Positions 9,125 to 16,759 of a stretch of DNA of 37,156 nt are shown piece by piece. The notes under the pieces were generated by a model. The model did no database searches, was not told where the DNA came from, and worked only from the letters and a program-made list of their open reading frames with translations. The position numbers and the translations under genes are program-made. How positions within the stretch are numbered: the first letter of the stretch is position 1; each line of letters opens with the position of its first letter. This DNA comes from a virus. The stretch lies in the IMG/VR virus record IMGVR_UViG_3300031951_000553, positions 1 to 37,156 of that record. One strand, given 5' to 3'.

Positions 9125-10894
9125 TTAACCTCTGGTTACGACTCTTGCGCCTGCTTTACCAGATGCGGTAAGGCTTGAAAGAATTGTTTGAATATCTGGT
9201 GCTTCTTCCTGTGGTGGAAGAGCGCCTCCTACTGGCGAGGCTTCGGGAGCAGGGGACGTTTGCTCAACCATCTGTGCCTGACCAGCAGGAGGAACCTGTG
9301 GTTGTGCAGGAGCAGGTGCTGGTGCAAATACCTCAGCAATTGCTTCCTCTATTGTCGTCCCTTTTTGTCTTAGTTTAATTACGTTTGCAATCTTCTTTAC
9401 AATGTCACTTGGGTCTTGACCCTGTGCTGCCATACCAGGAATTGCTTGGCTGTATGCTTGAATTGAAGATAACAACGATTGACGCATATTTTCAATTTCA
9501 ATCTTCTCTTGTTCTTGTCCAACGTTAACAGAGAATGGCATTTCACGCATAGCCATATCCTTAGAGATAAGTCCGCCACCTAGTGCTTGTAGCATAAAGA
9601 TTAATCCCTGGGCAGGATTTAAACCTGCAAGCATTCCATATCGAACATCGGCTGAGTAGTCGCCCTTGATGTCTTTTGATGGTTCGTAGGTAATCTCATA
9701 TGGAGAGCCAGAATCTACGCCACGTATAGTTTTGGAGCCAGGGAATACTTTTTCGTCCACCTCAAAACAGATACTGATTACTTCACGAAGGGCTGATGCA
9801 AAAATTGCTTGTGCTGATTTAATCTGTGTATCAAATGCACCCATCAAAGCCTGTACGCCCTGACCAGTTACAATTGAAGCATCAATGTTTCCTGTACGAG
9901 ATTCAGGATAACGTGAGCCTACACGAAGTTCTTGATTTAATATTGTTTGCTCTGTGAATGCACCTTGTGGAAGAGTAAGTTCTACACGACGTACACCTGC
10001 TGGATTGGCTGTGCGGATAATCGCATCGCCACCAAGTTGTAATTCATTTACATCGCTAGGAAGTACAATTGGAGACTGCACAGATTTCTCTGCTGCTTCC
10101 ATTGCAAGCATAGCAAAACGATTGCGAAGCAATTGAATACCAAGAACATCATCAAACTGTCCACGAATATCATCATCAACATTTGGTCTCTTGGCAACCA
10201 CAATCATTAATTTATTGATTGGATTTTTGGCTTTTGATAAAACTAAATTATCACGACGTGGTACGTAAATAACTGATTGGTCTTTATCGTAGTAACGTAT
10301 AATCTCAATCAATCCATTTAGGTCTTGGTCATAACCCATAGGTCCAAGCAGTTGACGCTCATACTCTGGGAACTGTGCAGTCAATTCACCCAATGTTAGA
10401 GAATATAACTTAGCAAATGCAATGCAGCGCCCATAGCGGTCAAATTCGGGATAAGCCATCCTAGAGTTTTCTATGCGGATGCGAGGCATTTGGTTTTCTT
10501 CGTCGAGTTCAATTACGAACACAGCGAAACCATAAGTTATATATCTATCTGCTCCTGAGTACATTTGTACCGCAAGGTCAGAATGGTTAAAATAATTAGA
10601 AGCGACACGAGTGCGCTTATCAGCAAAAGCACGGGCACGGTCAGAAACAGAATTCGCCGCAGAACAGTTGACTGCTGGCAGAGGTGCCATAACCTCGGAA
10701 AGGTCCCTAGCAACAATATCAATAAAATTTGCAACGACATTTACATCTACGCCCTCTGGAAAAAAGTCAGGATAAACGTCGGCAATTTTGCCTTGACGTA
10801 CAGCAAGTACATCTCCAGCACGAGCATCACGCTCTGATGCACGATACTTGAGTGATTCAACTCGTGCAGCGATTTGTCTAATGTCTAAAGCCAT
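9125..10894 (-). CDS. Portal protein
   Basis: The 589-residue product follows the large terminase with a seven-base gap, the canonical place of the portal gene. The N-terminal part (MALDIRQIAARVESLKYRASERDARAGD) and the central mixed alpha/beta body with a long helical segment near 400-510 fit the dodecameric ring that docks the terminase and conducts DNA. Residues about 515-570 form a Pro/Ala/Gln-rich low-complexity tail, followed by a short C-terminal helix and TRG end. Length is within the usual portal range. The assignment rests on size, position and overall character; no short diagnostic motif exists for this family. Confidence 0.75.
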   Translation of the reverse strand: MALDIRQIAARVESLKYRASERDARAGDVLAVRQGKIADVYPDFFPEGVDVNVVANFIDIVARDLSEVMAPLPAVNCSAANSVSDRARAFADKRTRVASNYFNHSDLAVQMYSGADRYITYGFAVFVIELDEENQMPRIRIENSRMAYPEFDRYGRCIAFAKLYSLTLGELTAQFPEYERQLLGPMGYDQDLNGLIEIIRYYDKDQSVIYVPRRDNLVLSKAKNPINKLMIVVAKRPNVDDDIRGQFDDVLGIQLLRNRFAMLAMEAAEKSVQSPIVLPSDVNELQLGGDAIIRTANPAGVRRVELTLPQGAFTEQTILNQELRVGSRYPESRTGNIDASIVTGQGVQALMGAFDTQIKSAQAIFASALREVISICFEVDEKVFPGSKTIRGVDSGSPYEITYEPSKDIKGDYSADVRYGMLAGLNPAQGLIFMLQALGGGLISKDMAMREMPFSVNVGQEQEKIEIENMRQSLLSSIQAYSQAIPGMAAQGQDPSDIVKKIANVIKLRQKGTTIEEAIAEVFAPAPAPAQPQVPPAGQAQMVEQTSPAPEASPVGGALPPQEEAPDIQTILSSLTASGKAGARVVTRG

Positions 10895-10901
10895 TTATTT
10901 C

Positions 10902-12770
10902 CTAACTGTATGTTTCAGCCCATTGTTCTGCGAAGGCTTCATTTAAGTCGATTGAGTGTCTTTGTTGTCTTTGTGCTTTAGTTGCCCAACGATTATTAGC
11001 GAACTTAGAAGCGGTTGAAGTTTGTTGCATTAATTCTCTTACCTTGATAATAGCAAACCACAAAGCCATTACGGTATCTGTAGGGTTTCTAGTATCTGGC
11101 TTCCAAGTAATTAATTGTTGAACTAATGTCTTAAGACCTTCTGAGCCTTCGTTAGAAGGAAGTTCAATAACATTGTTATCTTGAAACCGTGAGTCACGGG
11201 TATTACCAAACAGCATAGCCATAGAGGCCACACCGAAAGATGCGTCCCATTTATTCTTACCAGTAAAGTGTGAGTTGAGTTGGCAACCGTATTGGCCTAG
11301 CCAGTTTCTCAAATCATCATCCAAGGCGTAAGCCTTCTGGTGTGCGTTGATTTCAATTCTTATCTCTTGGGGTTTGTACTTGATAACCCACTCTTCGATA
11401 AGGTCTCTGATTCTTTGTGGAGTAGTGTCGGTCATATTGACACAATCCAAAATATAAATTTTTCCGTCAGTGCGATTGTAAGTAATTACTACCGCTCCTG
11501 TGGCTCCTGCCATCGCTGGGTCGAGGCCAATAACTGTATATGCAGATTCAATATGCTTCGGATGTCCTGGGACTCCAGGCTTGAGAGGTCCTCGTTTTCG
11601 CATTCCATTAACGCTACCTGCGACACAGGTCGGCGAAAATATGGAGTTCTCGACAACATCTTCTTGCTGATATACCATCGCCCAAACGGACGGGGTAACT
11701 TCTGAGCGCCTTGTGAATAAGGCTGGTCCATCCCACTTTGCATATAATCCATCTTCGCCTGGCTCGTCAATTTCAATTTCTGGTCTATCGGTTTTTGGCC
11801 AAAGCGTTTTCCAATTTTCTGGCTTTTCGTCAAACTCTAAAACTGCAGGACAAGCAAAGTAGGTAAATGGAGATTTACCACCTGTCCATTGTGAACCGTC
11901 CCGTAGCATCTTGTATAAATCAATTGGGGCAACACGGGTTCCTACAATGAGTAACTTGCCGTGTCGTCCCAAACGGGTGATGACTTCTTTTTGAAGCCAT
12001 TCAATTTGCTTCTCCCACTCGTGGGCATTTGCATTCATCACCACATCGTCTAAAACGATTAAGTCGGCACGAGCACCGTAAATCTGAGAACCGATACCTA
12101 GGGCCTGCACCGTAGGGTCCTTCTCGCCAGAGTCACGTCCTGTGCCTAGATAAATCATATCTGCTGACCATTGGGTAGCGTCAGACTTGTATCCACCATT
12201 AGGACCAAATGCGGTATGCAACTTGGTAAAGTTTGGGTGGGTCAACCTGTCCTTGATTTGTCCCAAAAATTTTCGAGCCATACTCTGAGTTTTAGAAACT
12301 ATAATAACCCGTGAGTTAGGATTGGTTACGATTTTCCAAGTTACATAATTTGAGGTTATGGTTGTGGACTTGGCGTGCTCAGGTGGCACATTGATTAGGA
12401 TGCGCTTGTCTGAGGCTTTCTCGTAAACCATCGAGGGGTGAATCCAAGATGGGTCCTTACCCTCTATCAACTCAATCCAATTTTTCTGGTGAGGGAATAT
12501 CTGGGTATCTAAGAACTGACTACAGAAATCTTCGTAGGTGATGTCCTTTAGGTTGGCTAGGTCGGCCTTGAAGCCTTTACCTGCCAGACGGGCTTTGTCA
12601 GATGCTTCCTTGAACTCAGGGTCCTGCATCGACCATTGGCGGAAGGTGACATCGTTTCGTCCTACCGCTGACATAGCGTTGGTAATTGTGGAGCCTTGTT
12701 CCAATAGGGCTAGAACCTTCTTCTGAGCCTCGCCCTTTGGGATATTTTGTACCCCTGGTTTTCTGCCCAT
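10902..12770 (-). CDS. terL: Terminase large subunit (packaging ATPase and nuclease)
   Basis: The 622-residue motor protein cuts concatemers and pumps DNA into proheads. The N-terminus (about 20-55) looks like a helix-turn-helix. The Walker A region is PPEHAKST (about 129-136), without the usual Gly before Lys, and the Walker B region is DLIVLDDV (about 236-243). The RNase H-like nuclease domain starts near 413 with IGLDPAMAG, followed by an acidic strand with RIEINAH and a late Asp in NPTDTVMALWF. No separate small terminase gene is visible in the window; the HTH-like N-terminus may partly fill that role, or the gene lies elsewhere. It is the first gene after the divergent control region, so it should be the first gene of the late transcript. 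One perfect GTCTTAAGAC palindrome lies inside it at 11128-11137. Confidence 0.93.
   Translation of the reverse strand: MGRKPGVQNIPKGEAQKKVLALLEQGSTITNAMSAVGRNDVTFRQWSMQDPEFKEASDKARLAGKGFKADLANLKDITYEDFCSQFLDTQIFPHQKNWIELIEGKDPSWIHPSMVYEKASDKRILINVPPEHAKSTTITSNYVTWKIVTNPNSRVIIVSKTQSMARKFLGQIKDRLTHPNFTKLHTAFGPNGGYKSDATQWSADMIYLGTGRDSGEKDPTVQALGIGSQIYGARADLIVLDDVVMNANAHEWEKQIEWLQKEVITRLGRHGKLLIVGTRVAPIDLYKMLRDGSQWTGGKSPFTYFACPAVLEFDEKPENWKTLWPKTDRPEIEIDEPGEDGLYAKWDGPALFTRRSEVTPSVWAMVYQQEDVVENSIFSPTCVAGSVNGMRKRGPLKPGVPGHPKHIESAYTVIGLDPAMAGATGAVVITYNRTDGKIYILDCVNMTDTTPQRIRDLIEEWVIKYKPQEIRIEINAHQKAYALDDDLRNWLGQYGCQLNSHFTGKNKWDASFGVASMAMLFGNTRDSRFQDNNVIELPSNEGSEGLKTLVQQLITWKPDTRNPTDTVMALWFAIIKVRELMQQTSTASKFANNRWATKAQRQQRHSIDLNEAFAEQWAETYS
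11128..11137. repeat. GTCTTAAGAC palindrome inside terL
   Basis: A perfect copy of the 10-bp palindrome that is concentrated in the early region. It is the only perfect copy outside 13.1-21.8 kb and lies in the 3' third of terL. Confidence 0.7.
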
Positions 12771-12865
12771 TTAGTTGCCCTCTGTGTCCCTTTTAAATCG
12801 GTATAATAACGGTCCCTAAAAACGGTAGACCTCTGCTATATATTATATTATTATTATATATATTA

Positions 12866-12900
12866 GGAGTTGCCGTAGAGCAAACGGAGGCAACTCCGTT
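12866..12900. repeat. Two mutually exclusive hairpins
   Basis: GGAGTTGCC (12866-12874) pairs perfectly with GGCAACTCC (12889-12897). Within the same bases AACGGAG (12883-12889) pairs with CTCCGTT (12894-12900) around a GCAA loop. The right arm is shared, so only one can form at a time, as in switch-like leaders. No open reading frame covers them. Confidence 0.55.
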
Positions 12901-12920
12901 AAGATAATATATATTATCTT
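12901..12920. repeat. Perfect 20-bp AT palindrome
   Basis: AAGATAATATATATTATCTT reads the same on both strands. It directly follows the paired hairpins and precedes a ten-base T-run at 12940-12949. It could be a protein-binding site or part of an unwinding element; by itself it proves neither. Confidence 0.6.
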
Positions 12921-13110
12921 TACATATATAGATAACCTGTTTTTTTTTTAAAACCGAACAGATAATCCTAATAATTTTTTATAATGTCCGAATTATACAT
13001 ATATTAGGGCGAATATAACAGAAAAATTTAGGGTAAGTATATATATATTATAGTAAGCAAATTAAATAACCCTAGGGTCAAATGGCAAACCTAACGGTTT
13101 GGAAAAAGTC

Positions 13111-13148
13111 TAACCCTTTACTTGAGGTTTAGGGTTATCTTTTTTTTC
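13111..13148 (+). terminator. Plus-strand intrinsic terminator without an upstream gene
   Basis: TAACCCT (13111-13117) pairs with AGGGTTA (13131-13137), followed at once by TC and eight T residues. A smaller hairpin CAAACC/GGTTTG (13086-13101, loop TAAC) lies just before it. The geometry is that of a rho-independent terminator reading rightwards, yet the nearest upstream gene, terL, points left. It may end a short non-coding RNA or act as an attenuator in the early leader. Confidence 0.55.
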
Positions 13149-13395
13149 TTAAGACTTAATAAAAGGATTTTCCAAGGGCTTAAAAATAAATTCCTTGGAT
13201 TGATTTAAGGCTGGACTATCCCCCCTTCCAATTCGGCGGGGTTATTAATTGTCGACAAATTGACATTATCTCTCAGATAATTCTCAGGTAGAATTCACCT
13301 GCAATTCACCTACACAATTACACAATTGGTCAATTGTAGGATATGCTGAGGTTATTAAGAGGGAAATTCCTTCTTAAGACGGGAGAAGAAAGAAA

Positions 13396-14079
13396 ATGAA
13401 AACCGCAACAAAAACCGCACCAAAAGCAAAAACCGCTGGAGATATTTTCCAAGCACCAAAAACCGAAAACCTTTCGGTGATTGTAAAAGCACTTGAAGAG
13501 GCTCACGCCTTAATCCAAAAAGAAACCGACGCACCAAGGGCGGTTATTTCAATTGGACGTTCTTCAAAAGTTCACGGGTCTTTTACACCTTGGACACCTT
13601 GGAAAGCAGAGGGCGAGAATTTTCACGAAATCTTTATTTCTGCCTCCTCTTTCGATAGGGGAGCAGAGGCAATCCTTGGAACTCTTTTACACGAAACCGC
13701 TCACTCATTAGATTTAAAAGCGGGAAGAAATGGCGTCAGCCAAGAGGGCTATCACAACAAAACTTTCAAGAATACCGCTGAAAGTCTTGGCCTAGAAATT
13801 GAGCAGGCCAAGCGTATCGGCTGGAGCACCACGAAAGTGCCCGCCAGTTGCATCAAAAGATGGGAAAAGGCATTTGGAATTATTGCCGAGGCTTTAAAGT
13901 TAGTTGCGGTCAATGATAGCGAAAAGCCAAAAGGCAGAAACAAAAACAACAAGGTGGCCGTCTGCCAATGCGGTGAGAAAATCCGCTTAAGTCTTAAGAC
14001 ATACAATCTCACCCGCCCAGTTTGCCAAAACTGTGAGAGTGAATTCGTCCTAGAAACCGAAGAAGGAGGCGACGAATAG
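13396..14079 (+). CDS. SprT-like zinc metallopeptidase
   Basis: The 227-residue protein carries the zinc protease motif HETAH (His99, Glu100, His103) in LGTLLHETAHSLD, with a likely third ligand at His120 in a YHNKTF segment. A C-terminal zinc ribbon follows (Cys190, Cys192, Cys210, Cys213). This order, catalytic domain then zinc ribbon, is the SprT/Spartan-like layout. Family members cleave proteins, in Spartan those crosslinked to DNA; the phage target is unknown. A Lys/Ala/Thr-rich leader occupies residues 1-20. It is the first gene of the rightward early cluster; GGGAGAAGAAAGAAA precedes the ATG and a CTTAAGAC site abuts it. Two further CTTAAG sites lie near the 3' end at 13986 and 13993. 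Confidence 0.8.
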   Translation: MKTATKTAPKAKTAGDIFQAPKTENLSVIVKALEEAHALIQKETDAPRAVISIGRSSKVHGSFTPWTPWKAEGENFHEIFISASSFDRGAEAILGTLLHETAHSLDLKAGRNGVSQEGYHNKTFKNTAESLGLEIEQAKRIGWSTTKVPASCIKRWEKAFGIIAEALKLVAVNDSEKPKGRNKNNKVAVCQCGEKIRLSLKTYNLTRPVCQNCESEFVLETEEGGDE

Positions 14080-14101
14080 CCCAGCAGGGTAATTGACAAC
14101 A

Positions 14102-14171
14102 GCCCGCCAAGGTGGAAAAATCTGGGAGTGCAAATCCCCAGACGGGCACAAGGTTAGGGAGAAATTCTCCC
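14102..14171 (+). other. Structured intergenic RNA, two hairpins
   Basis: Between the SprT-like gene and the next gene, 14080-14200 holds no frame. TCTGGG (14121-14126) pairs with CCCAGA (14137-14142) inside an outer GCCCG/CGGGC stem (14102-14106/14143-14147). GGGAGAA/TTCTCCC (14157-14171) forms a second tight hairpin. The latter has no T-run; instead a GACTTAAGAC site follows. A processing signal or leader structure is possible. Confidence 0.4.
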
Positions 14172-14200
14172 CGACTTAAGACAGAACGACAGGAGAAAAA

Positions 14201-14479
14201 ATGCTGGTAAGAATAGCAACGACGAACGACGCAAGCGGAAACCCTAGACGGGGCTGGTTAAGACTAACCGCAGGCGGTCAGGTTATAGGCTGGACAGAAG
14301 AGGGCTACCTTGGACGTGGTGCCATTGCTGGATACGACGACGGCGAGAGCCCTACAATTTACGTCAGCCCTAAAGAATATAAACGCTTTAAAAATTGGGG
14401 AGAAACAATTCAAGACGTGGCTCCAGAAGAAAAGCATTTAATAATGAATTCTTTCTTAAGACAAAAAGAAAGGATATAA
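14201..14479 (+). CDS. Small early protein, 92 aa
   Basis: The product (MLVRIATTNDASGNPRRGW...) looks like a small mixed beta protein with a Gly-rich middle (GRGAIAGYDDGES) and a charged helical end. ACAGGAGAAAAA before the ATG is the consensus ribosome-binding site of this cluster, with a CTTAAGAC site 20 bases upstream. No function can be given; proteins of this general type are common among actinophage early genes. Confidence 0.6.
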   Translation: MLVRIATTNDASGNPRRGWLRLTAGGQVIGWTEEGYLGRGAIAGYDDGESPTIYVSPKEYKRFKNWGETIQDVAPEEKHLIMNSFLRQKERI

Positions 14480-14481
14480 AA

Positions 14482-14640
14482 ATGAAAATCGTTTATGAAA
14501 TCTACAGCAAGAGCGGAAGGTTTTGCGGGTTGAATACTACCGACAGCCTGGAAAGCATTAAGGAAATTTCCTCAGTGCTGGAGAAGAACGGTCAAGCATT
14601 AACCATTACAAAGATTACAAAGGCGGAAGAAAATGTCTAA
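14482..14640 (+). CDS. Small early protein, 52 aa
   Basis: The start is placed at the ATG at 14482 (MKIVYEIYSKSGRFCG), two bases after the previous stop and with AAAGGATATAAA before it; an upstream in-frame start at 14395 would lie deep inside the preceding gene. The fold looks like beta strands, a helix (SLESIKEISSVLEKNG) and a final strand. The last eight bases overlap the next gene. Function unknown. Confidence 0.55.
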   Translation: MKIVYEIYSKSGRFCGLNTTDSLESIKEISSVLEKNGQALTITKITKAEENV

Positions 14641-14812
14641 CGACTTAAGACATAAAAGCAAAACCTATTACCAAGTTAGAAAGGTGGTGCGCCTCGTATT
14701 CTGGGGCGCATTACTGGCTGGCGTTTATTATATTGCAACGCATTTAAATTGGGTTGGAGATGGATACTGCTGGGGAACAATGGACAAATGCTATTTAGGG
14801 GAGGGTAAATAA
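14633..14812 (+). CDS. Small single-pass membrane protein, 59 aa
   Basis: A basic N-terminus (MSNDLRHKSK...VRKVVR) precedes one hydrophobic segment (about 21-36, LVFWGALLAGVYYIA), followed by a short tail with two Cys residues (46 and 53). The positive-inside rule predicts an outside C-terminus. A GACTTAAGAC site covers codons 4-7. It overlaps the upstream gene by eight bases and shares TAATG with the next. Function unknown; small early membrane proteins often alter host envelope functions. Confidence 0.5.
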   Translation: MSNDLRHKSKTYYQVRKVVRLVFWGALLAGVYYIATHLNWVGDGYCWGTMDKCYLGEGK

Positions 14813-14946
14813 TGTCAACACTAAAGGAGTGGTTAATAGATAATCAAGAGAACGGAGACGACGGGACTGGACACTGCGATTATAAAGAAGTGGTGTGTGG
14901 TGATTGTCTTTATCCAATTAGTATGTGTAAGGGTTGTGCGTCTTAA
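14812..14946 (+). CDS. Mini zinc-ribbon protein, 44 aa
   Basis: The 44-residue product (MSTLKEWLIDNQENGDDG...) has a Cys-rich second half: HC, then CGDC, then CKGC. The two CxxC pairs could bind one zinc ion. It is joined to the previous gene by TAATG. Its stop codon lies inside a perfect GTCTTAAGAC palindrome (14940-14949), after which the cluster pauses for an 86-base gap with a promoter-like sequence. Confidence 0.5.
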   Translation: MSTLKEWLIDNQENGDDGTGHCDYKEVVCGDCLYPISMCKGCAS

Positions 14947-14977
14947 GACGTGAGGCAAACAACACAAACGAGTTGGC

Positions 14978-15005
14978 TTGACACAGTTCACCATTGTGTT
15001 ATCGT
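14978..15005 (+). promoter_or_regulatory. Promoter-like TTGACA-N16-TATCGT
   Basis: A perfect -35 hexamer TTGACA (14978-14983) and TATCGT (15000-15005, four of six to consensus) are separated by 16 bases in the longest gap within the early cluster. It lies about 30 bases before the 15033 gene and directly after a GTCTTAAGAC site, which would place that site in an operator-like position upstream. Confidence 0.4.
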
Positions 15006-15032
15006 TCTACTAAGCAATAGACAGGAGAAAAA

Positions 15033-15410
15033 ATGGATACAGGCTCGACGCTAAGCGTAAGCAAATCGTTTACAGTTGGCGAATTATGGGAAGCGGTATG
15101 GGGTTGCGACGGTGCTGGTATGTATTACTGGTGCAGGAAACTACGCAAACCAAACTACCAAGGTATAGACCTATGGAAAAGAGTTGATGGCAAGATTACG
15201 CCAAACCCTCAACCCGTAAGAGTTTATGACAGCATAGAAGAGAAGTCTTATGTGGTTGAGATTGACGACTTAAGACGTGGTTATGAACTGGCAATCAAGG
15301 CAGGGCAAACCCACTGCGGTGGTTATCCACTGGATACAGAGGATTATGACGCTTGCTTTGGGGATTTCATTGTGCAATATGCAATTTTTGGCAAGTTAAT
15401 TTACGGTTAA
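15033..15410 (+). CDS. Early protein of unknown function, 125 aa
   Basis: The product (MDTGSTLSVSKSFTVGELW...) is rich in Trp, Tyr and Cys (WGCDGAGMYYWCRK; HCGG; DACFGDF). ACAGGAGAAAAA precedes the ATG and the promoter-like sequence lies just upstream. A GACTTAAGAC site falls inside the gene at 15267-15276. The N-terminal GELWEAVWGCDGAGMYYWCRK segment looks like a small conserved phage domain, but no function is known to me. Confidence 0.55.
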   Translation: MDTGSTLSVSKSFTVGELWEAVWGCDGAGMYYWCRKLRKPNYQGIDLWKRVDGKITPNPQPVRVYDSIEEKSYVVEIDDLRRGYELAIKAGQTHCGGYPLDTEDYDACFGDFIVQYAIFGKLIYG

Positions 15411-15436
15411 TTACTACTTAAGACAGGAGAAATATA

Positions 15437-15796
15437 ATGGGAGCAAGAACAAACTTTCACTTCAAGCAAGGGGATAATTACTTAACTCTTTATTCCCACT
15501 GGGGTGGAGATAGTAAAATGCAAGACTTAGCCTATGCAATTTCTATGGCTGAGCCAAGATGGGACGACATTGGATACGCTACTAGAATTATGGTTAGCGT
15601 ATTAATCGGCGATAGTTGGACAAGTGAAACTGGCTATGGACTACACGCTGACGCAATCGGTGGTGAAGAAAGTTATGAACACACCATCATTGACCTAGAT
15701 AATAAAGTTGTGATAGTTGATGGGCAACCTAAACCTTTCAAGGACTTTATCTCTTATCACTCAAATACATTTCACGTTGGTGAGATGGTTAACTAA
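15437..15796 (+). CDS. Early protein of unknown function, 119 aa
   Basis: The product (MGARTNFHFKQGDNYLTLYS) has a striking YSHWGGD stretch near 19-25, a helical region, and a GYGLHAD segment near 74-80. I believe proteins of this layout recur in actinophages, but no function can be given. ACAGGAG, fused to a CTTAAGAC site at 15417, precedes the ATG. Confidence 0.55.
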   Translation: MGARTNFHFKQGDNYLTLYSHWGGDSKMQDLAYAISMAEPRWDDIGYATRIMVSVLIGDSWTSETGYGLHADAIGGEESYEHTIIDLDNKVVIVDGQPKPFKDFISYHSNTFHVGEMVN

Positions 15797-15820
15797 CGAC
15801 TTAAGACAGGAGAAAACAAA

Positions 15821-16102
15821 ATGAATGCAACGAAAGATATAAAAATAACTGGAGTAAGACACGAAGAAACTGCGTGGAAAAGATATATTTATTTTAAATA
15901 TGAAAACACAGAATACAGTGTTTTATTATTTTGGGACGAGTTTAATGGTTATGAACTATACTGGAAAGATGAAGATAGTGCTATTATAAATTCTCGCAAA
16001 ACCCCTGAGTGGGCGGTTGAATGGAACGAAGATGGGCACGATTTTATGACACTAGAGCACTACTTAGATGAGTTAACCTACAAAGAGCAGGAGACAAAGT
16101 AA
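15821..16102 (+). CDS. Small early protein, 93 aa
   Basis: An aromatic and acidic 93-residue product (MNATKDIKITGVRHEETAWK...) with strand-like N-terminal half and a C-terminal helix. The leader repeats the pattern of this cluster: GACTTAAGAC joined to AGGAGAAAA before the ATG. It ends one base before the next ATG. No family recognised. Confidence 0.5.
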   Translation: MNATKDIKITGVRHEETAWKRYIYFKYENTEYSVLLFWDEFNGYELYWKDEDSAIINSRKTPEWAVEWNEDGHDFMTLEHYLDELTYKEQETK

Positions 16103-16324
16103 ATGGGAGCAAGTCCTAAATGGAAAGTGTATGACGCAAGTAATCAATACGTAGCAAGTGTAAGAGATACAGAGGGCGCAAGTCTTTTGATGAGCCTATA
16201 CGGAACTGGTGCAACAATTCGACTAGACCATAGAAGAATTGTGTGGACTGAAGGGACAGATGGAAACGCCTCAGAAAGTTATGACCAAACAGCAATCAAA
16301 ATCCAAGAACGATTGATGTCTTAA
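16103..16324 (+). CDS. Small early protein, 73 aa
   Basis: The product (MGASPKWKVYDASNQYVAS...) ends a strand-rich domain with an HRRIVWTEGTDG stretch near 43-54 and a final helix. Small WKVYD...YVAS proteins of this type occur in actinobacteria and their phages; they are uncharacterised. Its stop codon falls inside the perfect GTCTTAAGAC palindrome at 16318-16327. Confidence 0.55.
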   Translation: MGASPKWKVYDASNQYVASVRDTEGASLLMSLYGTGATIRLDHRRIVWTEGTDGNASESYDQTAIKIQERLMS

Positions 16325-16338
16325 GACAGGAGAATGAA

Positions 16339-16434
16339 ATGGATATGGAGCAAGAGATTGAGGGCTTGGATTTATTTCAAAGCCTAGTAGTATTAGCAGA
16401 ACGATTAGTCGAACTGACAGGAGAAAACAAATGA
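16339..16434 (+). CDS. Very small acidic protein, 31 aa
   Basis: The 31-codon frame starts MDMEQEIEGLDLF, is probably one amphipathic helix, and follows AGGAGAATGAA joined to a CTTAAGAC site. Its stop overlaps the ATG of the next gene (ATGA). The RBS and coupling support it, but the length leaves doubt. Confidence 0.4.
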   Translation: MDMEQEIEGLDLFQSLVVLAERLVELTGENK

Positions 16435-16574
16435 CTAAAGATATATGCCAATTCTGTGGTTGGGAAATAGTAAATCCTGACTGGTATAACCAATACAACA
16501 GCAAACCATTATGCGACGATTGCAATATGGATATGATGTTGGAAAGACAAAAAGAATTGGAGAACAGTAAGTGA
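16431..16574 (+). CDS. Mini zinc-ribbon protein, 47 aa
   Basis: The product begins MTKDICQFCGWEIV and carries CQFC and CDDC pairs, a compact zinc ribbon, followed by a short charged helix. It is preceded by ACAGGAGAAAAC and is joined to both neighbours by ATGA and GTGA overlaps. Probably a nucleic-acid- or protein-binding adaptor; no target is known. Confidence 0.5.
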   Translation: MTKDICQFCGWEIVNPDWYNQYNSKPLCDDCNMDMMLERQKELENSK

Positions 16575-16759
16575 GCGATTATAAAGACTATGAGGTAAGG
16601 GTCAGTTATGATGGCGGTATTTATGTCTCTGCTTTAAATCAAGAAGAGGCAATAGAAATAGCCAAGAATATTATGCTAGAGGAAACTAATCCTGATATGG
16701 CTAAGTATCTAACCTATGAGGTAAAGCAAACCATACTAAAGCAGGTGCAAAATGCCTGA
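16571..16759 (+). CDS. Small early protein with GTG start, 62 aa
   Basis: GTG at 16571 overlaps the previous stop (GTGA) and has GGAG upstream. The product (MSDYKDYEVRVSYDGGIYVS) alternates strand and helix: YEVRVSYDGGIYVSA, then EEAIEIAKNIML. It resembles small alpha/beta domains common in phage early regions. Function unknown. Confidence 0.5.
   Translation: MSDYKDYEVRVSYDGGIYVSALNQEEAIEIAKNIMLEETNPDMAKYLTYEVKQTILKQVQNA

Larger units (their letters stand above)
12771..13395. promoter_or_regulatory. Divergent control region, possible origin
   Basis: About 625 bases without a gene separate terL (leftward) from the early plus-strand genes (rightward). The region is strongly AT-rich, with long TA alternations near 12838-12865 and 13036-13052, a T-run at 12940-12949 and another at 13139-13146. 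It also holds two overlapping hairpins, a 20-bp palindrome, a plus-strand terminator, a TTGTCGACAA palindrome (13249-13258), an ACAATTG/CAATTGT inverted repeat (13322-13337) and a repeated AATTCACCT near 13293 and 13304. Both late and early promoters must lie here or be supplied from outside, but no clean -35/-10 pair was found. The combination of AT-rich tracts and repeats would also suit a replication origin. Confidence 0.5.

Noticed and set aside
12840-13060. CRISPR-like repeats in the AT-rich gap
   Set aside because: There are no regularly spaced identical repeats; the similarity is only low-complexity A/T sequence.
13260-13294. Early promoter TTGACA with TAGAAT or GATAAT
   Set aside because: The spacers are 23 and 10 bases, outside the workable range. 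The TTGACA match alone is not enough.
14102-14147. tRNA-like structure with a T-arm-like hairpin
   Set aside because: The outer stem encloses only about 46 bases and no anticodon or D arm can be drawn. It is kept only as a hairpin.
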